NCBI RefSeq assembly: GCF_005887615.1 | Contig: NZ_VANS01000002.1 | Location: forward strand, 496,001 to 560,000 | From: Sulfitobacter sabulilitoris | Lineage (GTDB): Bacteria; Pseudomonadota; Alphaproteobacteria; Rhodobacterales; Rhodobacteraceae | Direction: 5' to 3' | DNA: 64,000 nt | Part shown: positions 26,028 to 34,443 of the stretch, piece by piece | Position numbering within the stretch: the stretch's first letter is position 1 | How the letters are laid out: each line of letters opens with the position of its first letter | Position numbers and translations under genes: made by a program | Notes under the pieces: model-generated | What the model was told of the DNA's origin: nothing | Database searches by the model: none | What the model saw: only the letters and a program-made list of their open reading frames with translations

Positions 26028-27479
26028 ATGGAAATGCCAAAACCGAACAGTGCAATTCTGGCGCGCAAGGCGCGTGTGGTGGAACGGCTTCAAAAGGTTT
26101 TGCCGCGGGACGCCGTGATCCATGACGAAGCCGAGACCCGCGCCTATGAATGTGACGCGCTGACCGCCTACCGGTGCCCGCCGATGGTTGCCGTGCTGCC
26201 CACCAGCACGCGCGAGGTATCTGATGTGCTACGAATCTGCCACGAAGAGGGTGTTCCGGTCGTCCCGCGCGGATCGGGCACGTCGCTGGCCGGGGGCGCG
26301 TTGCCCACCGCGGATTGCGTGATCCTGGGTGTGGCGCGGATGAACGAGGTGCTGGAAACCGATTACGACAACCGCTTTATCCGGGTTCAGACCGGGCGCA
26401 CGAACCTGAGCGTGACCGGCGCCGTTGAGGAGAACGGATTTTTCTACGCGCCCGATCCGTCAAGCCAGCTTGCCTGTGCCATTGCGGGCAATATCGCGAT
26501 GAACTCCGGCGGCGCGCATTGCCTGAAATACGGTGTGACGACCAACAACCTGATGGGTGTGGCAATGGTCATGATGGATGGCGAGGTGGTCGAGATCGGC
26601 GGCGCGCATCTGGATGCGGGCGGGCTTGATCTTTTGGGGCTGATCTGCGGCTCCGAAGGGCAATTGGGTGTCGTGACCGAAGCGACACTGCGGATTCTGC
26701 ACAAGCCCGAGGGCGCGCGGCCCGTCCTGATGGGGTTCGACGACAACGAGGTCGCGGGCGCCTGTGTGAGCGATATCATCAAGGCCGGTGTCCTGCCGGT
26801 CGCGATCGAATTCATGGACCGCCCCTGCATCGAGGCGACGGAGGCCTTTGCGCATGCCGGTTACCCGATGTGCGAGGCGCTGCTGATCGTCGAGGTCGAG
26901 GGATCGGACGCGGAGATCGATGCTCAGCTTGCACTGATCATGGAGATCGCGCGCAAACACGACCCCGTCGAGTTGCGCGAAAGCAAGTCCGCCGAGGAAA
27001 GCGCCGCGATCTGGCTGGGCCGGAAATCTGCCTTTGGCGCAATGGGTCAGATCAACGACTACATGTGTCTCGATGGCACGATCCCGGTGTCGTCGCTGCC
27101 GTTCGTCCTGCGGCGGATCGGCGAGATGTCGAAGGAATACGGGCTCAAGGTCGGCAACGTGTTCCATGCGGGCGACGGCAACATGCATCCGCTGATCCTG
27201 TTCGATGCCAACAAGCCCGGCGATCTGGAGCTTTGCGAGGAATTCGGCGCCGAGATCCTGAAGCTGTGCGTAGAGGCAGGCGGTTGTCTGACCGGCGAGC
27301 ATGGTGTGGGCATCGAGAAGCGTGATCTGATGACGGTGCAATATGCGCCCGCCGATCTTGAGGCGCAGATGGCCGTCAAGGACGTGTTCGATCCGCAATG
27401 GCTGCTGAACCCTGCCAAGGTGTTCCCGCTGGCGGTATCGGAACAGCGGCGCGGTACGGCCGCATTGGCCGCGGAATAA
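26028..27479 (+). CDS. glcD: Glycolate oxidase, FAD subunit GlcD
   Basis: GlcD is the FAD-binding catalytic subunit of membrane-associated glycolate oxidase, which converts glycolate to glyoxylate. The 483-residue protein has a PCMH FAD domain (VPVVPRGSGTSLAGGALPTADCVILGVARM, FYAPDPSSQLACAIAGNIAMNSGGAHCLKYG-type block) and the C-terminal FAD-linked oxidase domain with KVGNVFHAGDGNMHPLILFD and GGCLTGEHGVGIEKRDLM. The ATG at 26028 follows GGAGGG. It heads the order glcD-glcE-small membrane gene-glcF. Confidence 0.95.
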   Translation: MEMPKPNSAILARKARVVERLQKVLPRDAVIHDEAETRAYECDALTAYRCPPMVAVLPTSTREVSDVLRICHEEGVPVVPRGSGTSLAGGALPTADCVILGVARMNEVLETDYDNRFIRVQTGRTNLSVTGAVEENGFFYAPDPSSQLACAIAGNIAMNSGGAHCLKYGVTTNNLMGVAMVMMDGEVVEIGGAHLDAGGLDLLGLICGSEGQLGVVTEATLRILHKPEGARPVLMGFDDNEVAGACVSDIIKAGVLPVAIEFMDRPCIEATEAFAHAGYPMCEALLIVEVEGSDAEIDAQLALIMEIARKHDPVELRESKSAEESAAIWLGRKSAFGAMGQINDYMCLDGTIPVSSLPFVLRRIGEMSKEYGLKVGNVFHAGDGNMHPLILFDANKPGDLELCEEFGAEILKLCVEAGGCLTGEHGVGIEKRDLMTVQYAPADLEAQMAVKDVFDPQWLLNPAKVFPLAVSEQRRGTAALAAE

Positions 27480-27484
27480 GCCTT

Positions 27485-27560
27485 CGGCGCGTGCGCCGGA
27501 CCCATCGGGGGGACAGCCCCCCGCCCCCCTCCAGGTATTTGAGGCCAAAGATACATGAAA
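27485..27560 (+). repeat. GC-rich hairpins and repeat-like sequence between glcD and glcE
   Basis: Two hairpins occupy the 75-base junction: CGGCGC/GCGCCG (27485-27498) and GGGGGG/CCCCCC (27507-27522). They are followed by CCTCCAGGTATTTGAGGCC (27528-27546), which resembles the GGTATTT-containing repeats at 32843 and 46741. No T tract follows, so it is more likely a processing or pausing structure than a full terminator. Confidence 0.45.
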
Positions 27561-28685
27561 CCTGAAACCGAAAACGACCTGGCCGAGGTGATCGCTGCAG
27601 CGTCAGGCCCGCTCGCCGTCAAGGGCGGCGGCACCCGCGGTATCGCGCCGCAAGGTGACGTTCTGGATGTCAGCGGGATCCGTGGCGTTTCGCTTTATGA
27701 GCCCGGCGCGCTGACATTGGTCGCGGCGGCAGGCACGCCGGTGGCCGATGTCGAGGCGGCATTGGCCGCGGAGCATCAGCGGCTGGCGTTCGAGCCGATG
27801 GATCATCGCGGGTTGATGGGCACATCCGGCGCGCCGACGATCGGGGGCGTCATTGCGGGCAATATCAGCGGGCCGCGGCGGATTCAGGGAGGTGCCGCGC
27901 GTGATTTCGCTCTGGGCGTGCGGTTCGTGGACGGCGCTGGCAATATCGTCAAGAACGGCGGGCGCGTGATGAAAAACGTGACGGGCTATGACCTCGTCAA
28001 GCTCATGGCGGGGTCCTGGGGGACGCTGGGCGTATTGACCGAAGTCGCGCTCAAGGTCCTGCCGACACCGGAGACGCAGGCGACGCTGGTCTTGCAGGGG
28101 CTGAACGAGGTGGATGCGGTGCGCGCGATGGCGGCGGCGCTTGGGTCGCCCTTCGAGGTGAGCGGCGCGTCGCATTTGCCGGAGGGCCCCGACGGGGGGC
28201 CGACGACGATGTTGCGCGTCGAAGGCTTCGAGGCGTCGGTGGCATACCGGTTGACGCAATTGCAGATGTTGCTTTCCGGGTTCGGGGCGCGGGTGGAGCG
28301 TGCAGACGCGGCATCGACGGTCAGGATCTGGGCCGATGTCCGGGATGTGGCGGCTTTTCACGGCATAGCCGGCGATGTCTGGCGGGTGTCGTGCAAGCCA
28401 TCTGACGGTCCGGCGCTGGCGGCCCGCGCGCAGGCTCAGGGATGCGTGTTCGACTGGGCGGGCGGTTTGATCTGGTTGCGCGTGTCCGAGGGTACGGATC
28501 TGCGATCGCGGCTGGGGGCGTTCGACGGTCATGCGACGCTGGTGCGAGGCACGGCCGAGACGCGCGCAAAGGTGCCGGTGTTCCAGCCCGAAGCCAGCGG
28601 CGTGGCGAAGTTGACCGCAGGGTTGCGGGCGCGGTTCGACCCGCGCGGCATCCTCAACCCCGGCTTGATGGGATCGGCGGCCTGA
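27555..28685 (+). CDS. glcE: Glycolate oxidase subunit GlcE
   Basis: GlcE is the second FAD-domain subunit of glycolate oxidase. The 376-residue protein has GPLAVKGGGTRGIAPQ, LTLVAAAGTPVADVEAALAAE, GTSGAPTIGGVIAGNISGPRRIQGGAARDFALG-like FAD-binding region, KNGGRVMKNVTGYDLVKLMAGSWGTLGVLTEV, and an end FDPRGILNPG typical of this family. Its TGA shares a base with the ATG of the following small membrane gene (TGATG), which indicates tight coupling. Confidence 0.94.
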   Translation: MKPETENDLAEVIAAASGPLAVKGGGTRGIAPQGDVLDVSGIRGVSLYEPGALTLVAAAGTPVADVEAALAAEHQRLAFEPMDHRGLMGTSGAPTIGGVIAGNISGPRRIQGGAARDFALGVRFVDGAGNIVKNGGRVMKNVTGYDLVKLMAGSWGTLGVLTEVALKVLPTPETQATLVLQGLNEVDAVRAMAAALGSPFEVSGASHLPEGPDGGPTTMLRVEGFEASVAYRLTQLQMLLSGFGARVERADAASTVRIWADVRDVAAFHGIAGDVWRVSCKPSDGPALAARAQAQGCVFDWAGGLIWLRVSEGTDLRSRLGAFDGHATLVRGTAETRAKVPVFQPEASGVAKLTAGLRARFDPRGILNPGLMGSAA

Positions 28686-29035
28686 TGCTGGCGCTGGCGT
28701 TCGCCGTCGTGTTTGGCGCGGGGCCCGCGATCTTTGCCGCGCTGACCGTCGTGCAACCGGTGCCACGGCAGGCGATGATGCTTGTGGGAATCACTGCGGC
28801 ATGCATCGCGGGTGCCATGGGCCTGCGGGCGGTCTTTGGCGAAACGGGAGCCGCGACCGGCGTGGCGCTGACGTTGATCTGGCTGGCCTGGATCGCCGTC
28901 ATGGCGCTGGGCGCGCAGGCCCTGCGACGGCTTGATTCGCGGCGGGGCATGATCCGGTTGACGCGGGTTGGCGGCGCGATAGCAACGACGGTGCCGTGGT
29001 TCGGGTTTGCCGCGGCACATATGGTGACAGGGTAA
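28685..29035 (+). CDS. Small membrane protein inserted between glcE and glcF
   Basis: The 116-residue protein has about four hydrophobic segments (LALAFAVVFGAGPAIFAAL, AMMLVGITAACIAGAMG, VALTLIWLAWIAVMALG and IATTVPWFGFAAAHM). It begins at an ATG that overlaps the glcE TGA and ends 12 bases before glcF, so it is surely part of the operon. I recognise no family. Its tight coupling suggests a membrane anchor or assembly helper for the glycolate oxidase complex, or a small transporter; this is inference. Confidence 0.7.
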   Translation: MLALAFAVVFGAGPAIFAALTVVQPVPRQAMMLVGITAACIAGAMGLRAVFGETGAATGVALTLIWLAWIAVMALGAQALRRLDSRRGMIRLTRVGGAIATTVPWFGFAAAHMVTG

Positions 29036-29047
29036 GTGGCGGAATAA

Positions 29048-30439
29048 ATGCAGACAACATTCACAGAGACACAGCTGAAGGATCCTGCGATCCAGCGCAG
29101 CAACGAGATCTTGCGGTCCTGCGTGCATTGCGGGTTCTGTACGGCGACCTGTCCCACCTATCAGGTGCTGGGCGATGAGTTGGACAGCCCGCGCGGGCGC
29201 ATCTATCTGATCAAGGACATGCTGGAGAACAGCCGCGTTCCGGATGCCAAGACCGTCAAGCACATCGACCGCTGCCTGTCGTGCCTGGCGTGCATGACCA
29301 CCTGTCCCAGCGGCGTGCATTACATGCACCTTGTCGATCATGCCCGCGACTATATCGAGCAGACGTACAAACGCCCGTTTTCGGACCGCGCGCTGCGGTG
29401 GATCCTGGCGCGGATTCTGCCCTATCCCACACGGTTCCGCATTGCCTTGCTGGGCGCCAAAATCGGGCGGCCCTTTGCCTGGGCGATGCCGGATGCGCGG
29501 CTCAGGGCGATGCTGGAGATGGCGCCGAGGAGGATTCCGCCGGTCAGCCGCAATGACGACCCGCAGACCTTTCAGGCCGCCGCCCCGCGCCGCAAGCGTG
29601 TGGCGCTCATGACGGGTTGCGCGCAGAAGGCGCTGAACACCGACATCAACGATGCCACCATCCGTCTGCTGACGCGCATGGGATGCGAAGTTGTCGTCGC
29701 CGAAGGGGCTGGGTGCTGCGGCGCGCTGACGCATCACATGGGAAAAACCGCCGAGAGCCACGCAACGGCGGCAAAAAACATCCGGGCCTGGACGACGGAG
29801 ATGGACGCCGAGGGGCTGGACGCGATCGTGATCAACACCTCGGGCTGCGGCACGACGGTCAAGGACTACGGTCACATGTTCCGCAACGACCCCTTGGCAC
29901 AGGATGCCGAACGTGTTTCGGCCATCGCCAAGGACGTGTCGGAGGTTTTGATCGAACTGTCGCGCGATACGCCGGAAGTGGCCGCCGCGCGCCCCGCTCG
30001 TGACAAGATTGCCGGAACGGATGCCGCGCCGAAATCCGATCCCGTGCCGCAGGGACTGGTGGTTGCCTATCACGCCGCGTGTTCGCTTCAGCACGGTCAG
30101 CAGATAAAGACATACCCCAAGGATTTGTTGAAACGGGCAGGGTTCACGGTGGTGGAACCCAGCGATCCGCATCTGTGCTGCGGATCGGCAGGGACGTATA
30201 ACCTGATGCAGCCAGAAATATCCAAGCAACTGAAAACACGCAAAATTCGCACGCTGGAGGCCAAGGCCCCGGATATCATTGCGGCCGGGAATATCGGGTG
30301 CATGATGCAGATCGGCAGCGGCACCGGCGTGCCGGTGGTGCACACGGTCGAATTGCTCGACTGGGCGTCTGGCGGGCCACGGCCCCCCGCGCTTGACGCC
30401 GACGATGAGCGGAAACCCGCAGTTCCTATTCTGCGTTAG
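29048..30439 (+). CDS. glcF: Glycolate oxidase iron-sulfur subunit GlcF
   Basis: GlcF carries electrons from GlcDE to the quinone pool. The 463-residue protein has two 4Fe-4S motifs, SCVHCGFCTATCPTY and RCLSCLACMTTCPSG, and two CCG domains: AEGAGCCGALTHHMG, INTSGCGTTVKDYG, and the later DPHLCCGSAGTYNLMQPEIS. Between the CCG domains there is a linker (VAAARPARDKIAGTDAAPKS) that looks low in conservation. It is the last gene of the glc operon; a trypsin-like gene begins 70 bases later. Confidence 0.95.
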   Translation: MQTTFTETQLKDPAIQRSNEILRSCVHCGFCTATCPTYQVLGDELDSPRGRIYLIKDMLENSRVPDAKTVKHIDRCLSCLACMTTCPSGVHYMHLVDHARDYIEQTYKRPFSDRALRWILARILPYPTRFRIALLGAKIGRPFAWAMPDARLRAMLEMAPRRIPPVSRNDDPQTFQAAAPRRKRVALMTGCAQKALNTDINDATIRLLTRMGCEVVVAEGAGCCGALTHHMGKTAESHATAAKNIRAWTTEMDAEGLDAIVINTSGCGTTVKDYGHMFRNDPLAQDAERVSAIAKDVSEVLIELSRDTPEVAAARPARDKIAGTDAAPKSDPVPQGLVVAYHAACSLQHGQQIKTYPKDLLKRAGFTVVEPSDPHLCCGSAGTYNLMQPEISKQLKTRKIRTLEAKAPDIIAAGNIGCMMQIGSGTGVPVVHTVELLDWASGGPRPPALDADDERKPAVPILR

Positions 30440-30509
30440 CGCATTGCCCTATTTTCGCCGCAACTTGCCGCTACCACGACGCCATGTTGAATTAAAAAGG
30501 ATATGGTTC

Positions 30510-31325
30510 GTGCGGCGCTGGATTGCTCTTTCTTTTATGGCTCTGGCCGTGACGTCGAGTGCGTTTGCGCAAGATGCCCGGGTCAAGCGCATGGATACCG
30601 GGGTGGATGGCGGCGCATGGGAAGCCGTGGGGCGGCTGGACATCAACGGAAGCGGATTTTGCACCGGCGCGTTGATCGCCGAGCGTCTGGTGCTGACGGC
30701 GGCGCATTGTCTGTACGACCACCGTACGAAAGAGCGGATCAACCACGAGACGGTCGAATTTCTGGCCGGATGGCGCAATGGGCGCGCATCTGCCTATCGC
30801 AATGTCCGACGCGCCGTGGTGCACCCCGACTACGTCTATGACGGCGAGGTGTCTTCGGAACGGGTGCGCAACGATCTGGCGCTGCTGGAACTGGATCAGC
30901 CGATCCGCAATACGACCATCACCCCCTTTGAAACGGCCGAGCGCCCGCGCAGGGGCGATCGCGTCGGGGTCGTGAGCTATGCAAAGGACCGGTCCGAGGC
31001 GCCGTCGCTGCAGGAGGTCTGCACCGTTCTGGCGCGTCAGGAGGGGGTTCTTGTGACCTCCTGTTCCGTGGATTTCGGATCCAGTGGCGCCCCGATTTTC
31101 ACCTTTTCGGGCGGTGCCGCGCATATCGTGTCCGTGGTGTCGGCCAAGGCTGAGGTAGACGGAGAAAACGTGTCTCTGGGGACGTCTTTGGGCGCCCCTC
31201 TGGCCCGTTTGCAGGCTGAAATGGTCGCAGGCAAAGGCGTGTTTCAGGAGGCCGGACCCGGAGCAAGCCGTTTGCGTGTCGGCGATGCGCGGCGCGATAC
31301 CGGGGCGAAGTTTGTCAAACCCTAG
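30510..31325 (+). CDS. Secreted trypsin-like serine protease (first of a tandem pair)
   Basis: The 271-residue S1-family protein has a signal peptide (RRWIALSFMALAVTSSAFAQ). The triad is visible: His in LVLTAAHCLYD, Asp in RNDLALLELD and Ser in VDFGSSGAPIFTF, where GSSGAP replaces the common GDSGGP. A cysteine pair (FCTGAL and TAAHC) fits the usual first disulfide. The GTG at 30510 is chosen because AAGGA lies upstream and the signal peptide starts there. The protein ends with GAKFVKP, also seen in the next gene (GAKFIRP). The next gene starts 19 bases after the stop. Confidence 0.88.
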   Translation: MRRWIALSFMALAVTSSAFAQDARVKRMDTGVDGGAWEAVGRLDINGSGFCTGALIAERLVLTAAHCLYDHRTKERINHETVEFLAGWRNGRASAYRNVRRAVVHPDYVYDGEVSSERVRNDLALLELDQPIRNTTITPFETAERPRRGDRVGVVSYAKDRSEAPSLQEVCTVLARQEGVLVTSCSVDFGSSGAPIFTFSGGAAHIVSVVSAKAEVDGENVSLGTSLGAPLARLQAEMVAGKGVFQEAGPGASRLRVGDARRDTGAKFVKP

Positions 31326-31344
31326 GCGACCTGGGAAGGTGGCC

Positions 31345-32148
31345 ATGTTCTTGGGCGCTTTGGTCATTTCGCTGATCGCGGCGGGCGTGGCAATGGCGCA
31401 GTCGAATACCGGGCTCAAGGGCTTGCGCGGCGCAAACGACGCACTGGCATGGCAGGCGGTCGGACGGCTGGACGCGGGCGGTATCGGCTTTTGCACCGCA
31501 ACGTTGATCGACCCCGACACGGTTCTGACGGCGGCGCATTGCGTATATGATCCGGGGGCCGGAACGCTGCTCAATGCACAAGACCTGACATTTCGCGCGG
31601 GCCTGCGGGCGCAGACCGTCGCGGCGGAGCGGAAGATCCTGCAGATCGCCGTGCACGACGGGTACAGGCCCGACCGCGGTCTGACCATGGAGAACATTCG
31701 CCACGACGTTGCCCTTCTTCGTCTTGCCCGGCCCATCCCGACGTCCCAGCTTGACCCGTTTGTGCTGCATGGCGGCGCGGTGTCGCCGGGGCCCGTCAGC
31801 GTGGTGTCCTACGGTCGAGGACGCGAGACACTGCCATCGCGGCAAAAGGTCTGTCAGATGCTCGAGATCCGTGGTGACGTATTGGCCATGGATTGCGATG
31901 TCACCTTTGGGTCTTCCGGCGCGCCTGTCTTCAGCCATTTGAACGGTCGGGGACGGATCATATCGCTGGTTTCGGGAATCGGCAGAATGGGCGGCAAGCA
32001 GGTCATGTTCGGCATGGCCCTGCCGCGGGTCGTCGCCGACCTGAAACGGCAGTTGCGGGCGGCGGGCACCGGCCCGGTCGCCCGGCAGCGCAGGATCGCG
32101 GTGGGTGCAAGAACAACCGCCGGCGGGGCGAAATTCATCCGGCCCTGA
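31345..32148 (+). CDS. Secreted trypsin-like serine protease (second of a tandem pair)
   Basis: The 267-residue protein has a signal peptide (FLGALVISLIAAGVAMAQ) and the same layout as the preceding gene: WQAVGRLDAGGIGFCTATLI, VLTAAHCVYD with the catalytic His, RHDVALLRLA with Asp, and VTFGSSGAPVFSH with Ser. It shares the C-terminal GGAKFIRP. The two proteins are clearly paralogous and the gap between them is only 19 bases, so they arose by tandem duplication and are probably co-expressed. Substrates are unknown. Confidence 0.88.
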   Translation: MFLGALVISLIAAGVAMAQSNTGLKGLRGANDALAWQAVGRLDAGGIGFCTATLIDPDTVLTAAHCVYDPGAGTLLNAQDLTFRAGLRAQTVAAERKILQIAVHDGYRPDRGLTMENIRHDVALLRLARPIPTSQLDPFVLHGGAVSPGPVSVVSYGRGRETLPSRQKVCQMLEIRGDVLAMDCDVTFGSSGAPVFSHLNGRGRIISLVSGIGRMGGKQVMFGMALPRVVADLKRQLRAAGTGPVARQRRIAVGARTTAGGAKFIRP

Positions 32149-32152
32149 GGGT

Positions 32153-32183
32153 CTTGAAAGCCGAAAATTCGTTCCCAGATCTA
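32153..32183 (+). promoter_or_regulatory. Sigma-32-type heat-shock promoter before hsp20
   Basis: CTTGAAA (32153-32159) and CCCAGATCTA (32174-32183) are 14 bases apart, close to the RpoH pattern CTTGAA-N13-17-CCCCATnTA. It lies just after the stop of the protease gene and about 100 bases before hsp20. Confidence 0.65.
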
Positions 32184-32200
32184 AAGCGTCGAGGTGCCGC

Positions 32201-32280
32201 AACGGGCTTCGACATCCTGAAAACCGAGCCCGTCCAAAGCTGGAGGGCCTGTAACGCTTATCGCTCAGACCAAGAGGATG
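32201..32280 (+). promoter_or_regulatory. Possible RNA thermometer in the hsp20 leader
   Basis: The leader can form an ACGGGCT/AGCCCGT stem. Separately, CATCCT (32213-32218) can pair with AGGATG (32275-32280), which includes part of the ribosome site AAGAGG of hsp20. Sequestering the ribosome site by short pairing is how small heat-shock gene thermometers act. The two pairings are partly alternative, and the fold has not been computed. Confidence 0.35.
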
Positions 32281-32286
32281 ACACCC

Positions 32287-32754
32287 ATGCGAACACTTGA
32301 TTTTGCCCCCCTTTACCGTGCCACTGTCGGTTTCGACCAGATTGCGGACATGATGGACCGGGTGCTGACCAACGACACCCCGCAGCCGACCTATCCGCCC
32401 TACAACATCGAAAAGACCGGCGAGGATTCCTATCGTATTTCGATCGCTGTCGCGGGCTTTTCCGCTGACGATCTGTCGGTTGAAGTGCGTGAACATGCGC
32501 TGATCGTCTCGGCCCGCAAGGCGGACACCGGCGAACAGCATACCTACCTGCATCGCGGCATCGCGACCCGCGCGTTCGAGCGCCGGTTCCAGTTGGCCGA
32601 TCACGTGCAGGTGAAAGGCGCCACGCATGTCGATGGGATGTTGCACATCGATCTTGCCCGCGAAGTGCCCGAAGCGCTGAAGCCTCGCCAGATCGAGATC
32701 GCGTCGTCCAGGCAGATCGAAAAGGACGTGGTCGAAGGCAAAGCCGTCAACTGA
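32287..32754 (+). CDS. Small heat-shock protein Hsp20 (alpha-crystallin family)
   Basis: The 155-residue IbpA-type chaperone holds unfolded proteins in a refoldable state. The alpha-crystallin domain spans about residues 35-130 (YPPYNIEKTGEDSYRISIAVAGF, DLSVEVREHALIVSARK, YLHRGIATRAFERRFQLADHV, ATHVDGMLHIDLAREVPEALKPRQIEI). The ATG at 32287 has AAGAGG nine bases before it; the ATG at 32278 is too close to that site. Its control is discussed with the promoter at 32153. Confidence 0.94.
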   Translation: MRTLDFAPLYRATVGFDQIADMMDRVLTNDTPQPTYPPYNIEKTGEDSYRISIAVAGFSADDLSVEVREHALIVSARKADTGEQHTYLHRGIATRAFERRFQLADHVQVKGATHVDGMLHIDLAREVPEALKPRQIEIASSRQIEKDVVEGKAVN

Positions 32755-32778
32755 ACGGTGATCCGTTAGAAATGCGGA

Positions 32779-32812
32779 GGCCCGGAGCAGATGCTCCGGG
32801 CCATTTCATTTG
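32779..32812 (+). terminator. Terminator after hsp20
   Basis: A perfect 11-bp stem, GGCCCGGAGCA with TGCTCCGGGCC around two bases, is followed by ATTTCATTTG. It ends the hsp20 transcript 25 bases past the stop. Confidence 0.75.
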
Positions 32813-32839
32813 AAAAGGGGGATCAGCGATGCTGATCCC
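32813..32839 (-). terminator. Terminator of the succinate-semialdehyde dehydrogenase gene
   Basis: On the minus strand GGGATCAGC and GCTGATCCC form a perfect 9-bp stem around three bases, followed by CCTTTTC. It is placed about 47 bases beyond the stop of the gene at 32886. Confidence 0.7.
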
Positions 32840-32842
32840 GGT

Positions 32843-32880
32843 GCCTCCGGCGGCGGTATTTACCGCCATTTGGAAGCAGG
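32843..32880. repeat. Interspersed repeat, copy 1
   Basis: The 19 bases GCCTCCGGCGGCGGTATTT (32843-32861) recur exactly at 46741-46759. In both copies they are followed a few bases later by CCAT(T/C)TGGAAG. Both lie between the convergent 3' ends of two genes, next to a terminator. Confidence 0.6.
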
Positions 32881-32885
32881 GAGCA

Positions 32886-34361
32886 TCACACCGACATGCA
32901 GATGTATTTCATCTCGAGGTAGTCCTCTATCCCGTGATGGCTGCCTTCGCGGCCGAGACCCGATTGCTTGACCCCGCCAAAGGGGCCGACTTCGGTCGAG
33001 ATGATGCCGGTGTTGACGCCGACGATGCCATATTCCAGCGCCTCAGCCACCTTGTACACGCGGCTCAGGTCCTTGGCGTAGAAGTAGCTGGCAAGACCGA
33101 AAATCGTGTCGTTCGCCATCGCGATCACTTCGTCTTCGTCCGAGAACTTGAACAGGGGCGCCAGCGGGCCAAAGGTTTCCTCGGTCGCGACCTTCATGTC
33201 CTGTGTGACGCCGGTCACGATTGTCGGCTGGAAGAAGGTGCCGCCCTTTTCATGCGTGTCGCCGCCGGTCAGGATCTTGCCGCCGTGCTTGGTGACGTCT
33301 TCGATATGCTCGCGGACCTTGGCCACCGCGTCTTGGTTAATCAGCGGGCCGGTCGTGACGCCGGGTTCAAGCCCGTCGCCGACGTTGAGGTTTTCAACCG
33401 CCACTTTCAGCTTTTTCGAGAACTCGTCATAGACGCCCGCCTGCACGTAGATGCGGTTGGCGCAGACGCAGGTCTGGCCGTTGTTGCGGAACTTGCACAT
33501 CATCGCGCCTTCGACCGCCGCGTCCAGATCGGCGTCGTCGAAGACGATGAAGGGCGCGTTGCCGCCCAGTTCCATCGAGCATTTCATGACCTGATCGGCC
33601 GCCTGCTTGAGCAAGATGCGCCCCACCTCGGTCGAGCCGGTGAAGGTCAGCTTGCGGACTGCCGGGTTTTCGCAGAATTCCTTGCCGATTTCGGACGATG
33701 ACGCCGAAGGCACCACGTTGAAGACACCGGCGGGGATGCCCGCGCGTTCGGCCAGGATGCCCATGACGATCGCGCTCAGCGGTGTTTCCTTGGCCGGGCG
33801 TGCCACAAATGCGCATCCGACGGCCAGCGCGGGGGCGGCCTTGCGGGTGATCATCGCGTTGGGGAAATTCCACGGGGTGATCGAGGCGGCCACGCCGATG
33901 GGCTGCTTGATGACCGTGATACGCTTGTCGCGCTGGTGGCCGGGGATGGTTTCGCCGTAGACGCGCTTGGCCTGCTCGCCCATGAATTCGATGAAGGATG
34001 CGCCATAGGCGATTTCGCCCTTGGCTTCGGCGTGGGGCTTGCCCTGTTCGGCGGTCAGGATGGTCGCCAGATCGTCGGCGTTGTCCATCATCAGGTCGAA
34101 CCATTTGCGCATCACGGCGGCGCGTTCCTTGCCGGTCCAGCTGGCCCATTCCTTTTGCGCGGCTTCGGCCTGCGCGATGGCGCCGGCAACCTGTGCGCGG
34201 CTCAGGTTGGCCACCTGTGCGATCACGTCGCCGCGCGCGGGATTGGTCACGTCAAAGGTGCCGTCGTCGCCGTCGACCCAGGCGCCGCCGATATAGGCAC
34301 GGGTTTCAAACAGTGTGGGATCCTTGAGCAGGCTCTTGAGGTCGGTCATTGCGTCAGTCAT
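32886..34361 (-). CDS. gabD: NAD(P)-dependent succinate-semialdehyde dehydrogenase family protein
   Basis: The 491-residue aldehyde dehydrogenase most resembles GabD, which oxidises succinate semialdehyde to succinate in GABA breakdown. Motifs: ITPWNFPNAMITRKAAPALAVGC, FTGSTEVGRILLKQAA, the catalytic Glu265 in MELGGNAPFIVFDDADLD and the catalytic Cys298 in RNNGQTCVCANRIYV, and the C-terminal GPFGGVKQSGLGREGSHHGIEDYLEMKY, typical of SSADH. A start at 34361 or at the second ATG (34349) is possible. No GABA aminotransferase gene is nearby, so substrate assignment rests on the sequence. Confidence 0.88.
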   Translation of the reverse strand: MTDAMTDLKSLLKDPTLFETRAYIGGAWVDGDDGTFDVTNPARGDVIAQVANLSRAQVAGAIAQAEAAQKEWASWTGKERAAVMRKWFDLMMDNADDLATILTAEQGKPHAEAKGEIAYGASFIEFMGEQAKRVYGETIPGHQRDKRITVIKQPIGVAASITPWNFPNAMITRKAAPALAVGCAFVARPAKETPLSAIVMGILAERAGIPAGVFNVVPSASSSEIGKEFCENPAVRKLTFTGSTEVGRILLKQAADQVMKCSMELGGNAPFIVFDDADLDAAVEGAMMCKFRNNGQTCVCANRIYVQAGVYDEFSKKLKVAVENLNVGDGLEPGVTTGPLINQDAVAKVREHIEDVTKHGGKILTGGDTHEKGGTFFQPTIVTGVTQDMKVATEETFGPLAPLFKFSDEDEVIAMANDTIFGLASYFYAKDLSRVYKVAEALEYGIVGVNTGIISTEVGPFGGVKQSGLGREGSHHGIEDYLEMKYICMSV

Positions 34362-34443
34362 CTGATGTCTCCGCTTTTGTCTGTGGAACCCAAAGCAAGT
34401 CTGGCTATGATTGTCCAGTTCGAGTTTGAAGGAGAAAGACCCC

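Noticed and set aside
28529-30343. A 604-codon minus-strand frame across the glc region
   Set aside because: Antisense to glcF and the small membrane gene, which have cofactor motifs and operon spacing.
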